From Tetracentron sinense (lineage: Eukaryota > Streptophyta > Magnoliopsida > Trochodendrales > Trochodendraceae), in assembly GCA_015143295.1 (NCBI GenBank), contig CM026571.1, positions 3,987,501 through 4,051,500 on the forward strand: a DNA stretch of 64,000 nucleotides. The letters run 5' to 3'. Made by a program: the position numbers and the translations under genes. Positions within the stretch are counted from its first letter, which is position 1. The number at the start of each line of letters is the position of its first letter. Positions 12,090-24,656 of the stretch are shown here, one piece after another. The notes under the pieces were generated by a model. The model saw nothing but the letters and a program-made list of their open reading frames with translations, searched no databases and was not told the origin of the DNA.

Positions 12090-13620
12090 TTTCATTAATT
12101 CAACTTAGCCAATCAACTCTGGCAACTCTTTCATGAAATCAGTGAACCTTCATTGATCCAATAATTGAAATTAGAATCATAGTTTCCAAACTCAGTCCAG
12201 GTTCTTAATCAAACATGGACTTTACAAATCATGTAAACAAAGATGAATATGAAATCAACAATAATTATACTAAGTATTATACAGTGAATGAAATTGAACT
12301 TAACGAAAGAATAGCACAAAAAATCACAGTGCATAAACAGGTAACTCTGAATGATAATTATTTTGTTGCTAGAAATAGCATGACCACATGATATTAGTGG
12401 GTTTTGACATGAATGCAAATTCCTCATCTAAGTAAAAGGGGCATTAAATCTGCTTGGCGTCCTGCCCAGGCATTAACCAACTCAATGAACAATACGCTAA
12501 CAAACATACATAGCCAAGATACGATAAGACATTTTGACGAGGAAATATAGCAAGGGAACAAGGCTCCACCTACCATTGATGGCAAGGCTTTGCTTCTGTA
12601 TATACATAGCTTAGAAGCCTTCCATATGAAGACATTTTGAGGTGGTTTACAGATCCGAGTAAAAAAGCTTATTGTTGTTTTCATACCCCTGTTATCCTGG
12701 ATATTTTGTAGCATATAAAAAGCTTCAAAGCTTAAAAAAACTTAGATAAGTTGTTTATAGAATAGATCTCGTAAGATCTAGTTTTTCTTATGTTTGCCCA
12801 TACAAAATATTTTCAGAAACCCGAGTAATCGAAATTCAGAGAAAATGGCGTACCTATCTTTTGCTTTTGCTCTTGCTCTTGCTCTTGGTGAGGCGTTATA
12901 GAAGATAACGGGTAACACTGGAAACGCTCCAATTGTCTTCCTTTAAATCTCTTTCTAGAGATGGTTTAAGGGGAAGAAAGACTCTTAGATTGATACGGTA
13001 GTTGAGATAGAGAGGACTCTAATACGTTGGAGATAGAGATGACTCTATTATAAAGATAGTAGGTCCCTGGTGTTCAGGAACTCTCTTATCAACGTTGAGG
13101 GATCACTTAAGATAAGGATTTAAGATTTTTTTTTATAGTCCTTCCAAATCTACATCCGCATCTTCCTCAGTTTGGAGATCACAGACACATATCCACAGCC
13201 TACGGCCTCTCTCTCTTTAAAGCTTCGTATAACCTAAGTTATTTATAAATTGAATTAAAATAAAGGATATTTTGGTCAACAAAAAGTTTAGGTTATTCCT
13301 TGTACTTTTATTAGTAGAATGATTAATGGGCATGAAAGGTATTAATAAATTCCTCAGAGAAATATTAGCCCAAACGCAAGTTTTCGAATTTGCACTTAAT
13401 TGTGACATGTGTTTTCCTATTAGCTTTAGAACTAGTTTATTAGCTTTAGAACTAGTTAAGGCCGTGACTTTTTTTCTATTAAATATTTTTTAACCTGTTG
13501 AAGGTAGCAATAATAGGTGTCTCACCCACATATGTTATTTTTGGTCGAAGTAGAGAAAAATAAGAGTAGGGCTACCACGGCTCTAAAATTATAATAGAAC
13601 TCTTGAATTTTCTGAGTAGA
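12090..13620. other. No gene recognised
   Basis: Open frames here, such as 12714..12424 on the minus strand with KALPSMVGGALFPCYISSS, do not match any family I recognise and are not the missing desaturase exons. Between 13418 and 13456 a 20-bp word (TATTAGCTTTAGAACTAGTT) is directly repeated. A (GCTCTT)n-like stretch near 12862-12885 follows an ATG but the frame closes within 20 codons. Confidence 0.4.
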
Positions 13621-13628
13621 TGTCCAAT

Positions 13629-13850
13629 GAGAAATGCTAGCCCCGATTGCAGACAACTAAGCTCTCATGATGGAGATGACAAGTATCGCTACTTTACTCG
13701 GTTACCTTGAGACCTGGTATAAATCATCAAATTACTTATTTGTAAAAAAAAATTTCATTTACCTTGTTAAAAGGATAACAATGCCACCTATTACATCCAC
13801 CATGATAGTTTGAAAAAAAAAAATTGATTTATGCCACTGGGGCAGCACTC
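13629..13850. mobile_element. Probable MITE of the GAGAAATGCTAGCCCC family
   Basis: The left end reads GAGAAATGCTAGCCCC; the right end, inward, reads GAGTGCTGCCCC. The length of 222 bp is close to the 218-bp relative at 1039. No 9-bp target duplication is recognisable, so the limits are less certain. Confidence 0.55.
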
Positions 13851-14029
13851 CTCAAAGTCCCGAAGTCCTATTTCAAGTGATTAGGAGATTACACTTCTGA
13901 ACTATGTTTTCTTAGCTATTCCCTAATTAATGACCCACACGCAGACATGAGATAGTGTTAATAGCTTGTAGATGTAAACTTGGCCACCAGATTTGGCTGA
14001 TCCACTCAAACGGTGATGACCAACTCCTT

Positions 14030-14166
14030 AATACTATGCCGAGAAAATAGGTGAAAACATGGGAAAAAAAATGGATTTCTAATACAATTTTTAGTCGTGT
14101 TTTGGTCAATTTTCTTTCCTTTTCCAAATTTTTACTTATTTTCTCAACAACCAACCATAGGGTAAA
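14030..14166. mobile_element. Small foldback MITE, left end eroded
   Basis: GAGAAAATAGGTGAAAAC on the left is matched inverted by the right arm, which reads inward CCCTATGGTTGGTTGTTGAG then AAAATAAGTAAAAA. The same element occurs at 61397 and 63376. The terminal ATGTTTGGTTG is missing here on the left. Confidence 0.6.
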
Positions 14167-14409
14167 TGACTGCATGGACTCCCGCAAGTATTGCATCTAT
14201 GTTTGGATTTCCATGTCCTTGTCAGATCAAATCCAATATTTGGTGGGTGGGGGTGGTTGATTAGGGGTGGAGATCCACCTGGCCAAGCCGGGGTTAAGAA
14301 GGATGGAATAGGATGGGCATGTGCACATTTTCGAGCTCGTAAGTGAGTTTAGAATGGTTTCCGATTAATATTTCCCTATCCTGTGGCCTCGCCTAAGTTA
14401 ATATAAACA

Positions 14410-15108
14410 GAGACCTGCATTCAAGTCAAGCTTGGCCAAGCTTAATTTTGGCTTGAACATGCTCGAGTTCGGATTGAGAATGATTAAAGCTCGAATGCTC
14501 ATGCTTAAGCTTGGCTTAAATAAGCTTTGATCGAGTTAGAGATTCGTTCGAGCTCGAATGTGATTCAAGCCAAGCTGAGCTCGGGTTGGCTCAAGCATGG
14601 TTCACTTTATTTTATTTAAGTTTACATAAATTTTAAAAAAAAACATTTATTATTAAATTACAATACAATAAACTACAAAAATTAATACGCATAGAAAAAT
14701 AAGATTTGTAGGGTATTTATTCTATTGAGAGAGTAGAGAGTTAGGATTAAGGTTTCTACTTTTAACTTCTTTAACTTTTTTGTTATTAATATTTTTTGAA
14801 TTTATTTATTATAAATTAAAAAATATTATAAAGTACAATAAAGAAAGTTCCAAAATTATTTTATACTAATATAAATAATACTACCAGAAAATAGTGTGTA
14901 GTCAAGTTGAGCTCAAGTCGAACAGATCAAGTCCTAAATGCCAAGCTGAATCAAATAGCGTTGGGCTTGAGCTTGACTTATTTTAATATTCGAGCTTAAA
15001 TAAAAGCTTGGCTTGATTCATTCGATCGTAAAATGTCAACTTAAGCCTAATTTGAACAAGTTGAGCTGAGCAAAGACAATGAACTAGTTTGATTTGAGTG
15101 CAACCCTA
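14410..15108. mobile_element. hAT-type non-autonomous element, copy 2 (699 bp)
   Basis: Terminal repeats are GAGACCTGCATTCAAGTCAA on the left and, inward from the right, TAGGGTTGCACTCAAATCAA. A perfect 8-bp duplication, TATAAACA, lies at 14402-14409 and 15109-15116. The arms are full of AAGCTTGG/GAGCTCGA words and the core is A+T-rich, as in the copy at 9860. No open frame is present. Confidence 0.85.
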
Positions 15109-15564
15109 TATAAACATATGTTAAATATATAAGCGACGACATGTTAGTCATCAGCAGCTAGCGAAATGAACGTCTTGCTTGCACATCATCTTCCGTCCTT
15201 TGAACTCGATCCCAAGACCGCCCTCGTGAAAGGGCCATAGCATATCATCTTGAACCACACTTGGAAATTCAGGCTTGGAAATATATTTCAGGCTGAGCCC
15301 AAACTGAAGTCCGGTTTGTCAAGTTTGGGCTAATTCGGGGCTAAAGTCAAAATGAAGAGAAAGAGAGTGAAGAAATCGAATACTATTGGTTAAGGCCAGA
15401 TTGGCCCACCTGATTTTTAGGTCTAATTAACGCAGTTACACAAGGCACTCTTGTAAATGGGCCAGGTTTATTAAAAATATGAAAAAAAGTTCAAGCTCAA
15501 CCCGTTGACAGCACATCAACACTCAACACTCAAAAGTGTCACCTTCAAACAAAGCAATTCAACT

Positions 15565-16027
15565 CAAAGCTTGAAATTCCGATAATCTCGGTGATTTCGG
15601 TCCTTTAACCGGAATCGAAATTTTGAAAATGTCAACGGGATTTTTGAATTTCAATTTATTAATATTTTATTATATGTATATATATTTGATATTTATCGAA
15701 ATTTTATATGTTCAAAAATAATATCTTATTAAATTTTAATATATTTATATAAATATTATATATTAATTTTAAAAATAATTATATAAATTTCTGAAATTTC
15801 ATAAAATTTCGATAAAAATATAATTTTTTTTGGAATATTTCAAAATTTAATAAAAAAACAATAAAAAAAAAATATTTAAAAATAAATTTATGGAATATCA
15901 CCTAGGTTTCAGTTTTTCAATAGTTCATCCGAAATTTCTGAAATTGTGTTTTCTGATATATATACTTCGTATCGAAATTAGGGTGGTTGGGCAAAACCGG
16001 GATTTCGTGTTGGGATTTCAAACCTTG
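15565..16027. mobile_element. hAT-type MITE with CAAGGTTTGAAAT ends, copy 1
   Basis: It begins CAAAGCTTGAAATTCCG and ends GGATTTCAAACCTTG. At 463 bp it is almost the same length as its relative at 54705 (462 bp). The flanks ATTCAACT and ATCCAAGT agree at 6 of 8 positions, a decayed 8-bp duplication. The interior is rich in GAAATTTC words and non-coding. Confidence 0.7.
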
Positions 16028-16178
16028 ATCCAAGTCACTGAAACAAGGAAGCAATGCTTGTACGTCTAATCCACCACCACAACTTTACTTTAATACGGGA
16101 TCAAGTCTTCAGAGTTGTATGATTCTCTTCATTTGAGTCCATTACTTTTTATCAGGTATTTCAGGGCTGCTGGGCTTA

Positions 16179-16418
16179 GGTTGTGTTTGGTTAAACTTTT
16201 GGGGCTACTTCTAGTGACTTTTGGCCCTTTAAAAGTCAAAAACTCATAAAATTGACGTTTGACTTTCTAGATCGGAAATAACTTCCCGTCAAAGTAGAAA
16301 GTCGTCGGAAGTCGCAAAATCTACTTCCTGCGAAAGCCAAGGGACCTTGGCTTCCGCAGGAAGTCGTTTTTATGACTTCCGTGGGAAGTTGATGGAAATG
16401 GACAAAACCGGAAGTATA

Positions 16419-16456
<38 letters not shown>

Positions 16457-17647
16457 GGTTTTTTCATTGTAGACGAGAGAGACGAGAGAGAACCCATCTC
16501 CCTCGTCTCCTCTCGGGTGAACTCTCATCAACTCCTGAAGTTCTCCCACCGTTCAACCTATTGGAGACGTTGCCGGTAAGTTCTCTTCTTCCTCTTTCTC
16601 CTTCATTGTTTTTCATTCTTCTTCTTCCTTTATTTGTCATATACGGTTGTGATTAGGTTGGGAGTTTTAATTCATGGATGGGGGTTTTGATCAAAAACCC
16701 CATCTGATCAAAAATCCCTTTTATGTTGATAAACAAGGAGATTCTCATTATTTTAGTTCCTCTCAAAATAATGAAAAAAATCAGATGGGTTTTCAAATAA
16801 TTTCATGAAGGAAAGATACTAGATGTAAGAGATCTTCCACTTACAGTGTTGAGCAACCCTCTTGTGTCATAATCGAGCGTTGCTTCGGTGTGTTGAAAGC
16901 TCGATTCCCTATTCTGAAACAAATGGCTCTATACTCATTAAGAACACAACGCGGCATAGTTGTTGTTGCCATAATTGTTCATAACTTTATCAAAAAGGTA
17001 ACTACAAATGATGACTTATCTGTTGTGTATGAGGATGAACGATGGGAAGGTGAAGAATCTTCAGACTCAGATGACGAATTTGAAGATGGTACATCAGATT
17101 TACCACTGGGGCAACCAATCAGAGGCAATGAGCCAATTTAGAGACCGGCTTGCACGACTTTGTAATGCGTCATTTAAATGACACTTTTGATGTGTTTCAA
17201 ATCTTTTTGAGTAGTATTTTGTATTTAAAGTTGTGATGTCAGAACATAATATTTTGGACTATGTCTTTTTGGAGAAACTGTCTTTTACATCCCCAGAGAA
17301 CATAATATTTGGGGATTATAATATGTTACCTTTAGGAAAATTTCATGATATGTGTCATTCTTATATTCTCATATATATATATTTGTTAATATATATACAT
17401 GTATATACTCTGTTTATTACCAGTTAAAATAATTTAATTTTTTTTTAACTGTTGTAAATTGAGAAGTTACTCTTTGCCATGGATACCCAAACACACATTT
17501 TGACTTCTCGTATGGGGAAGTTATTTCTCACAAGAACAAACCAAACGACATTTTTCCCTTAAAATGACTTTTACCTACTCTCCTGGAGAGTTACTTTCTT
17601 AGGAAGTTCTTCTACTATTTTGCTTAGAAGTTTATCCAAACAAGGCC
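16179..17647 (+). mobile_element. PIF/Harbinger element, internally deleted
   Basis: Terminal repeats are GGTTGTGTTTGGTTAAACTT on the left and, inward from the right, GGCCTTGTTTGGATAAACTT. Both sides carry TTA (16176-16178 and 17648-17650), the 3-bp duplication expected for this superfamily. At 1469 bp it is shorter than autonomous members. It keeps a leader-like C/T-rich stretch (16480-16640), an (AAT)n tract at 16419-16454 and the C-terminal part of a transposase. Confidence 0.88.
16840..17141 (+). pseudogene. PIF/Harbinger transposase, C-terminal remnant (DDE_Tnp_4 type)
   Basis: The frame reads VEQPSCVIIERCFGVLKARF, then PILKQMALYSLRTQRGIVV and IIVHNFIK, followed by an acidic Asp/Glu/Ser tail. 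The ERCFGVLKARFPIL and HNFI motifs are typical of the end of the DDE_Tnp_4 nuclease that cuts and pastes the element. Only about the last 100 residues remain. The catalytic DDE residues upstream and the Myb-like partner gene are missing, so it cannot work alone. Confidence 0.85.
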
Positions 17648-17730
17648 TTAGAGATGTCCATGTGTAACGGGCGTTGAGTCCCAATCAAACCCCCTCCCCC
17701 CAAAAAAAAAGTGACAAAAATCACTAAAAC

Positions 17731-17992
17731 GACAAAGGATTGTCTCTGGCGATGTGAGAAAGGTGGTCTTAGGCTACCACACATTATAGGACATGTGACC
17801 ATAAAAATGGGGAGAAGTCATTTTATTTTCTCTCATGATTTTGACTTTTCCCTACTTGATATCTCTCTCATTCTTCTCACCATTTTATCGTTACATGTCG
17901 CATAATGTGTGGAGAAATCAAAATCATGAGAAAAAATGAGATGACTTCTCCACCACACAACGCGAGACCACCTTTTTGACAGATCTTTTACT
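17731..17992. mobile_element. Mutator-type MITE, 262 bp
   Basis: A perfect 9-bp target duplication, CACTAAAAC, flanks it at 17722-17730 and 17993-18001. The arms GAGAAAGGTGGTCTTAGGC and the complement of GCGAGACCACCTTTTTGAC are inverted. The core around GAAGTCATTTTATTTTCTC and TCCCTACTTGATATCTCTC recurs in the MITE at 57060, so the two share ancestry. Confidence 0.82.
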
Positions 17993-18001
17993 CACTAAAA
18001 C

Positions 18002-19067
18002 ATACACCTCTAGAGAATGGTAAGCCTATGGTGTAGTGATGTTAACTCTAGCTAATTATGGTTGGGTTCTCAACCTGTCCGCCTCCATTGGTGAATGGTG
18101 AATGATGAGGGTACACCTTCCAATGTCTTGTTTTTTCAGTTAATAAACACAATGCACGCGCAACACTGTAGTCATGTGCGTGTTTACTGCCGTCAAGACT
18201 CCAGATTTCCTCTACACTTGCAAGAGGAAAATTGTTCTCCTATGCGCTAAAGTGACAAATGGCGTGATGTGTAAAAGCCAAGTTCTAAGAAGGTTGCCAA
18301 TAAAATGAAGACACTTGTAACATCTTTTACTCTAGAAACCCTAAATTACAAAGAAACACAACTTAATAGAAACCCTTTTTCCAACACACACGTTCATTTT
18401 GGATTAAATTAAAGCAATGGAAAGACCAGGACATGTTGAAGGTGTTTGAAGCTAAGAGTTTGGATTTTTTGCTCCATAATCAAAATTAATTGTTATGGAG
18501 TGTTAAACTTCTTTTTTTTTTTCCTACAACCTATATTCACTTTATTAACGACAAGATCTATTATCGTTTCTTGCATGTCCCCAGAAGTCGTTAATCCTAT
18601 TGGGTCAAAGAACTATGATTTTCAGCTAATATTAGGAGTAAACAAATCTGAAATTATATGTAAGCTCGCGAGCCAGCTCGAGCTTGAATATTTATAGACA
18701 AGCCAAACTTGAGCTAGCATTCAAGAGCTCAAGCTGAACTCGTATTAGCATATGTATGTCACAAGCTAAGCTAGAACAACACCCAACTACTTGAATTCGA
18801 CCTTTTATTCAACTAGGGTTATGCTTTGTCCGGAAATTTATATCTGCTGATTTTTAGTTTTTTTGTATAATTCTTCACATACCTTCTCACAGGCATACCT
18901 TCTCACAAGCATGCGTCGGAGGGGTTGGTTTCCTCTTAACCAGAGCTCTTATTCATATTTTAACTTTTTTATATAATTGTAAATATAAGACAAAACTCTG
19001 TTTTAAAAAAACGCTTGGATCTCTTTCTTTTTAAGCGTAAACTCATATTTGTAATTGAGTAGTGATA
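18002..19067. other. No gene; one degenerate hAT-like repeat
   Basis: Between about 18642 and 18790 the sequence has the TAGGAGT start and the GAGCTCAAG/AAGCTTG word pattern of the hAT family seen at 9860 and 14410, but no clean ends. An open frame at 18446..18697 is not recognisable. Confidence 0.4.
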
Positions 19068-19072
19068 GGCGG

Positions 19073-19776
19073 TGTGTGTGAATTTTCTTGAATGTTCACG
19101 TGTCAGCTACTCCTTGGATTATGGTTTACTGGTAGAAGAAAGAAGGTGAAAGGTGTACACCCTGTAATACACTCCGATGCCAAAGTTAGAATAGGTAAAA
19201 GATGATGTACAGTAAAAGAGGTTGAAACACTAGCAATATTCGTGAAAATTGCCGATCCTTAGGCATTTAAACTCTTGGGGTATTTATAGGTTTTAATCTG
19301 TATGCCCATGCATGCCCATAGATGGCCATGGATGACCATGCCACTTGCTTTATGATCATTACCAAATATGTCAGACATATCTTGAGTCTTACGTGTCACA
19401 CGTGTAAGCCTTCTATTAGTAAGGTCGGTCTGGAGTCGAAAACATGTTGAGATGACTAGCATTAAATGCTATGACAATGTTTTTCACCTAATAATAAAGT
19501 AGAATGATCGCCTCCTTATAATTTCGTCCTGTAAGTCAATCTCATTGTGGACTAAAGCTCGGGTCCGTTGTGTATGTGAATACAAATTGAATAATCGTTG
19601 TCCAAACAGACGACGGCTACATTCGTCTTCTAGATAACGAATCTGTTGTGATTCGTTGTCTTGAAAAGAACGGGTTCGTTCTCAGTTTGAATACGGGTTA
19701 CCCTTCCGTTGTCATAACAACGAAGATTAGCTCGTCGTCACAACACTTAATCATTTTACGAATTTTATCCATTACA
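19073..19776 (-). repeat. 3' LTR of the minus-strand retrotransposon
   Basis: It is aligned throughout with 25195-25925, for example TTGCCGATCCTTAGGCA, GGGTATTTATAGG and ACGAAGATTAG. It lacks the 37-bp internal duplication of the other LTR. Several substitutions show that insertion is not very recent. On the minus strand the polypurine tract is at about 19777-19787. Confidence 0.9.
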
Positions 19777-20206
19777 ATTTGCCCCTTGATGATGCCTTGA
19801 ACGTAATTTAAAGTATCATCAATAACTCGGCACACGAAGTAGAGAATACATGTCACCTTATAGACACAAAAGCGTTGCATGAGCTGTACGTGAATGTGGA
19901 TCGTCATGTCAGCTGTGTCACATGCGTGCCAAACTGTCACGCCTCAGAAATGCTTAGCAGGCTATCATCATTGCTTTTTACGGAGCTCAAGGTGCACTAA
20001 TCCCTCCGACGGTTACTCTGTGACAAAAGACGATCATGTCCACGGTCTTTCTTACGTGTACGACGAGGATGAGGGTTAACTCCGTCCTACACGAATTTCT
20101 GTCTGACATGCCGATTTGAATCACGCGAATGACCTTCTTGACTCTACTCTTGCATACATGTACGACAACGATGAAGACCATTCTCGTCTTAAAATTTTGA
20201 ATTGCC

Positions 20207-20214
20207 TATAAATA
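20207..20214 (+). promoter_or_regulatory. TATA box of the antisense gene in the retrotransposon
   Basis: TATAAATA lies on the plus strand, with CTTCATCTTCTTCAC about 25-30 bp downstream, a good initiator context, then a long pyrimidine-rich leader to the ATG at 20477. It points opposite to gag and the LTR promoter. Confidence 0.6.
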
Positions 20215-20476
20215 TGGCGTACAGCTCTTCATCTTCTTCACTTGCTTTCGAACCTTACTGTTACTTTGCCAAAATCTCTCATTGCTGAAGACTTCAAGTT
20301 CTCTGCTCTCTTAGCCCTCCGACCACAGTACAGAACTCGATAAGATTTCACTTTTTGCTTATTTTACTCTCCATTCTCTGTTTCTCTTCTTCTCTATCTC
20401 TGTTGTTCTCTCTTGTTTGTCATTTTCATCTCTGTCTTTCATTTCATTTGTCCATCACTTTCCTTATCTGCCAAAC

Positions 20477-22704
20477 ATGTATGCTGAGGAGGTTAGAGTT
20501 GCTGGTGTTGAAGAAACCAACTGCTCTGGTAGTGCACCTTATGGTGCCTACGTGGCCTCCTATCCCCAAACCAAAAAATACCAGAAACACGCCTTAGACC
20601 ATTACAGATCACTCTTTCAGATTCCTTCCCATGTCCAAATCCACTTCAAGAGGGACGACTTCATCCTTGACCGCCATTCAACTCATACCATTGTCTATCC
20701 GGCCCAACTCGAGGCTGGTCTCCGTCTTCCACTGGATCCCATAGTGGATTCAGTTCTTTCCGCTCTCCAACTTGCCCCGGGTCAAATGCACCCCAACTTC
20801 TACAAATATATGTCCTTGGTGACTAAGTTCATCAAGGACGGAATCCACATAGAAACTAGGCACCTCTTCTACTTCCATCACGTTGTTAAGTGCTGAGGTA
20901 GTGGCAAGGAGGACGGTCCCTACTACAGTTGGAGTCAATGTGCTAGGGTCTCCGACTTCATCTCGAGCTTGGTTGACCTGGACCAGAATTAGAAGGAGTC
21001 ATCCTTCATTGTCTCTGGTGCCTGGAGATCGGAATCCTCCCATCCTGTCCCCAACGTCTTCCAAAAAGGTTCGTTGTACTTAGCCCGTTGTCCGTCTTTC
21101 TTTCTTTCATTCATTGTCTATCTCCCGTTATCATTGGCACTTACTTCTTTTATGCAGAACTGTCAAAGACTCACTTTAAAGACATCTCCCGAGACAAGGA
21201 GCGCCACCTGAAGAATATTGTCAAGGAGAGAGGAGGGGCCTACATCACTTAGAGGCCGAGGAAAGAAACTGAGGTTGAACAACAAGACCAGGGTAGTGAC
21301 AGTGTAGCAAAGGCGGCCCCTTCCATTGATCAAGTCAGGTCGTCTACTTCCCCTCCTACTGCTACTGCTGCTGAAGAAGAAGAAGAAGAAGAAGAGATGG
21401 TTGGAGAAGCTCCCCTCCCCCCACTGGTCAAGGCAGTCACCCATGTTGCCTCCGTCCTCGAAGACGCATACATCCGCCCCACCCTTAACAACGGAAGTAG
21501 CTGCCCCTTCCGGTCACCAATCAAAAAAGAGGGCAGCAACCTTGGCCGAAATTATGGCCAAGAAGAAGAGGAAGGAGGAGGAGCATGACAGAAGATGCCA
21601 AGAACGGGGCAACGCGGTCATGGCTCCAACTCTAGCTCGGCTAGAAGTCCAAGAGCCAGCTACGCTGGCTGAACCGTTGGTTGCTAGTCAACCTTTGGTC
21701 AATGTAGCTGCTCCTTCTGCTGCTCTGCCACAGGAGGTGGAGACAACGGAGGATCCCGTTGTCTGAGCACCCATCTTCAAGGTTAGGCCCCACTCACTGA
21801 CAATGGCGGATACAACAATAAATAACGGCTTAATGGCCACAACTGTGAGCCGGGGGGCGAGGCTCCCTGCCGACGTGGCTTCAACAAAGAAGCTGAACAT
21901 GACGGGGCTGAACAGCGTCGACACCATGGCTCTCGCAACGGTATATTCTACTCTGTCTTGCATATTTCACTTCACAATTCATACTTTCTTGTACTGAATT
22001 CGTCTTCTTTCTTACCAGCTAAACAACATGTTTGCGGAGCTTTTTGAACGCTATGACAACGTTCATCAGGCGCTTGAGTACTGGAAGCAGCAAGCCATCA
22101 CTGTGGCAAAAAAGGCAACAGGGGAGAAGACGGCTCTTACTCTCAAGCTGCAAAGAACTCAGTCTTAATTGGAGAAGGCCAAATCCAAAGCCGATATATA
22201 TCGGGCGCGTCCTGTGAAGCTGCTCAGAAATCAGCTGAGGACGAGAAGAAGGCATCGGAAGCGGCCGCTGCAGCCAACCTCTTAGTTAAGGAGCTGGAAG
22301 AGTTGTCACAGACTCTTGTGAAGCAACTCGAAGAGGCGGAGCTCGCGAAGTAAGCCTAGAAGAACGAACTCTGAGATTACTATCAAAAGGAGGTCGATCG
22401 GATGGTGCTTGAAGACCGGGCGGAGACGGAGAAAGAACTTGTTAAGGAACTCTGAGAGGTAAGACGGTTGATAGAAAACCCCCAAAAGTCCAAGGACAAG
22501 ACTACTCACTCCGAGGCTCCTAGTCTAGAAGTCATCATGCTCGGTGACGAGGCTGAAGTACAAGGAGTCGAAAGTCCTCCGCTTCCCGAAGATTCGGATC
22601 CTTCTCTGCCTGAGCTTCCCGCTGACCCACCTATCTCCGTTGAGGACGATGCTGCCATTCAACCCGAGTTTGCTCCTGAACTCAACGCCAAACTCGTTGC
22701 CTAG
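20477..22704 (+). pseudogene. Antisense spliced gene, Transposase_28 (PF04195)-like, decayed
   Basis: Exon 1 (20477-21068) starts MYAEEVRVAG and holds a domain with YPAQLEAGLRLPLDPIVDSV and PGQMHPNFYKYM, the signature I know from plant 'putative gypsy-type transposon' proteins. Intron 1 (21069-21157) has GT-AG ends, and splicing joins G|AA in frame to ELSKTHFKDISRDKERHLKN. Exon 2 continues through an Ala/Pro-rich, acidic then basic (AKKKRKEEEHDRR) region. A second intron (21941-22018) leads to a coiled-coil exon (NNMFAELFERYDNVHQALEY) and an acidic, proline-rich tail ending at 22704. Stops at 20894, about 20990 and in exons 2 and 3, plus frameshifts, show decay. Function is unknown. It looks like a host-type gene carried inside the element, opposite to gag. 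Confidence 0.78.
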
Positions 22705-22709
22705 CTGTC

Positions 22710-23420
22710 TTTTCTTTTCTTTTTCTTCCGATGTACTTTTTCTTTTTTCTTCTTATGAAATGTATTCCCCTTTGTTCAATGAAAGTCACTTTTTTACATA
22801 CTCTCTTGTTACTCGTACTGATGTAAATCACTTAAAAAAACTTACAAGACATAGAACACGTAACACGTACATGCAACATAAAACCAAAGAATGAATTAAT
22901 CATCTTTCTAAAATTTTTACAAGACATAGAGCACGTGAAAGTGCATGTAGCACGGTAACACTTAATAAGAACACTTGAAAGATAATAAGATGCAAGAACA
23001 CTAAGTTGCAGAGCACGGTTACTTTTATGAGAATGATTGTAAATGACTATGGATGCATCGTAGTGTAAAACATCATCAATGTAATTAGACAAATGATATC
23101 TCATACGTTGAACTTTAGGTGACTCGTGGTGGGACACCATGCTCAGATGACATTTCATTAGTATAAACTACTGGTTTGCTCATATGACAATTCATTGAAT
23201 GAGCCACATGTGTCTCGTGGTGAGTACCATGTTCAAATGAAAACTCATTTGGTATTTCATTCATGACATTTTACTAAACACTTGATCATTTCGCTCATCT
23301 TGACATTAAATAATCTCATGTAGAACTTCAAGAATGGAATATATAAATGAATTCGTTGTGTAACTCATACATATTTATTGAAAAAATTGTATCAAATTCA
23401 TAATGTTCCAAGACATTTGG
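22710..23420. other. Retrotransposon interior without coding sequence
   Basis: This interval is where pol would be expected, downstream of gag on the minus strand. I see no protease, RT or integrase motif. It contains diverged short direct repeats, such as TTACAAGACATAGARCACGT near 22842 and 22917, and TCGTGGTGRG near 23123 and 23215. Confidence 0.6.
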
Positions 23421-23426
23421 ATTACA

Positions 23427-24588
23427 TTACCTTGGTCCTGCTATGACTGAGGTGTCATCTTCGAATCTCTCGAACTTAGCAGCACAAACTAGCATGTCAT
23501 CCAGCTTGGTGGGGTAGTCAAGAGCAAGAGATTCATATATTTTGGAGTTTTTTGGCACTGCATTCTTGAATGCGGCTATACTGCTATTGTCTTCGACCTT
23601 ATCGATGTTAGAGACCTCATTACTAAACCGTTGAACGAAGTCCCTCAGAGATTCCGTTGGCTCCATCTTTAGAGTGAAGAGGGAATCTGCACCTGCTCTC
23701 TTCTTCTTATTCACGATATATTGATCAATAAAAGCTGACCTGAGTTCGGCTATGCTCTTGATTGAACCAGCAAGCAAGTTACGAAACCACCTTGCTATAG
23801 CTTCTGTCAAACTATTCAAGAAAGCGTTGCAGAAAAGATTATCATTAGGATTGCGAAGAGTCATAGCGTACTTGAAGTTGAACAGGTGGTCAACAGGGTC
23901 TGTCCTTCCATCGAACATGATAAAGTTTGACGTTATGAACTTCGAGGGAGTGTATACTGGTTGATCTTATCTGAGAAGGGAGAGGTTCCAACGTCCTCCT
24001 TTGCTTTCTGCGCAAATTGATCGAAAGAGCTCCCACCTGTTCCCTTAACATGGGCACTGATCATGGCCTCTGCATCTTTGAGAGTCATCTACGTCCTTTG
24101 ATCCTCATAATGCGTTTGAGCATTCGGCTCTTGAGCATTTTGGACCCGTGGCTCCTCACGGGGTACTGGGGATCTCTTCGGTCACTACGAACCCGTGCTT
24201 CTCGCAGCTCAGCGCGGACATAAGGATCTTGTTGTTCAGCACGAACGTAATCCAGGTCCTGTGGTTTAGCACGGGCTTGATCCCGTTGTCCAACATGAGC
24301 TTGCTGGACAGGTGGAGGATGGGGTCAGACAGCTTCAATGGAAGGAGGAATGAGCACGAATCTGTTGTCAAGATTCTCACGCAACGGCGAAGATGCTGGC
24401 CATGTTGCTGCTCTTCTTAGGGGAGAAGATGTGAGGAGGAGCTATCGTCGAACAGTAGGAATGGCAATGGGCGGGGCGGGGGCGGTTTTCTACCACCCCG
24501 GCGCCGCCCCGCCCCCGACCGGGGCATACATATGGTGAAACCGCCCCCGCCCCACTTATAAAATCCCCACCCCGGCCCCGCCCCACTT

Positions 24589-24656
<68 letters not shown>

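Noticed and set aside
12424-12714. Minus-strand frame upstream of the desaturase fragment as its N-terminal exon
   Set aside because: It shows none of the desaturase histidine boxes or flanking motifs and does not end at a matching splice donor.
24377-24586. G+C-rich open frames as genes
   Set aside because: They lie in the repeat arms of a hAT element and shift with the CCGCCCC repeats.
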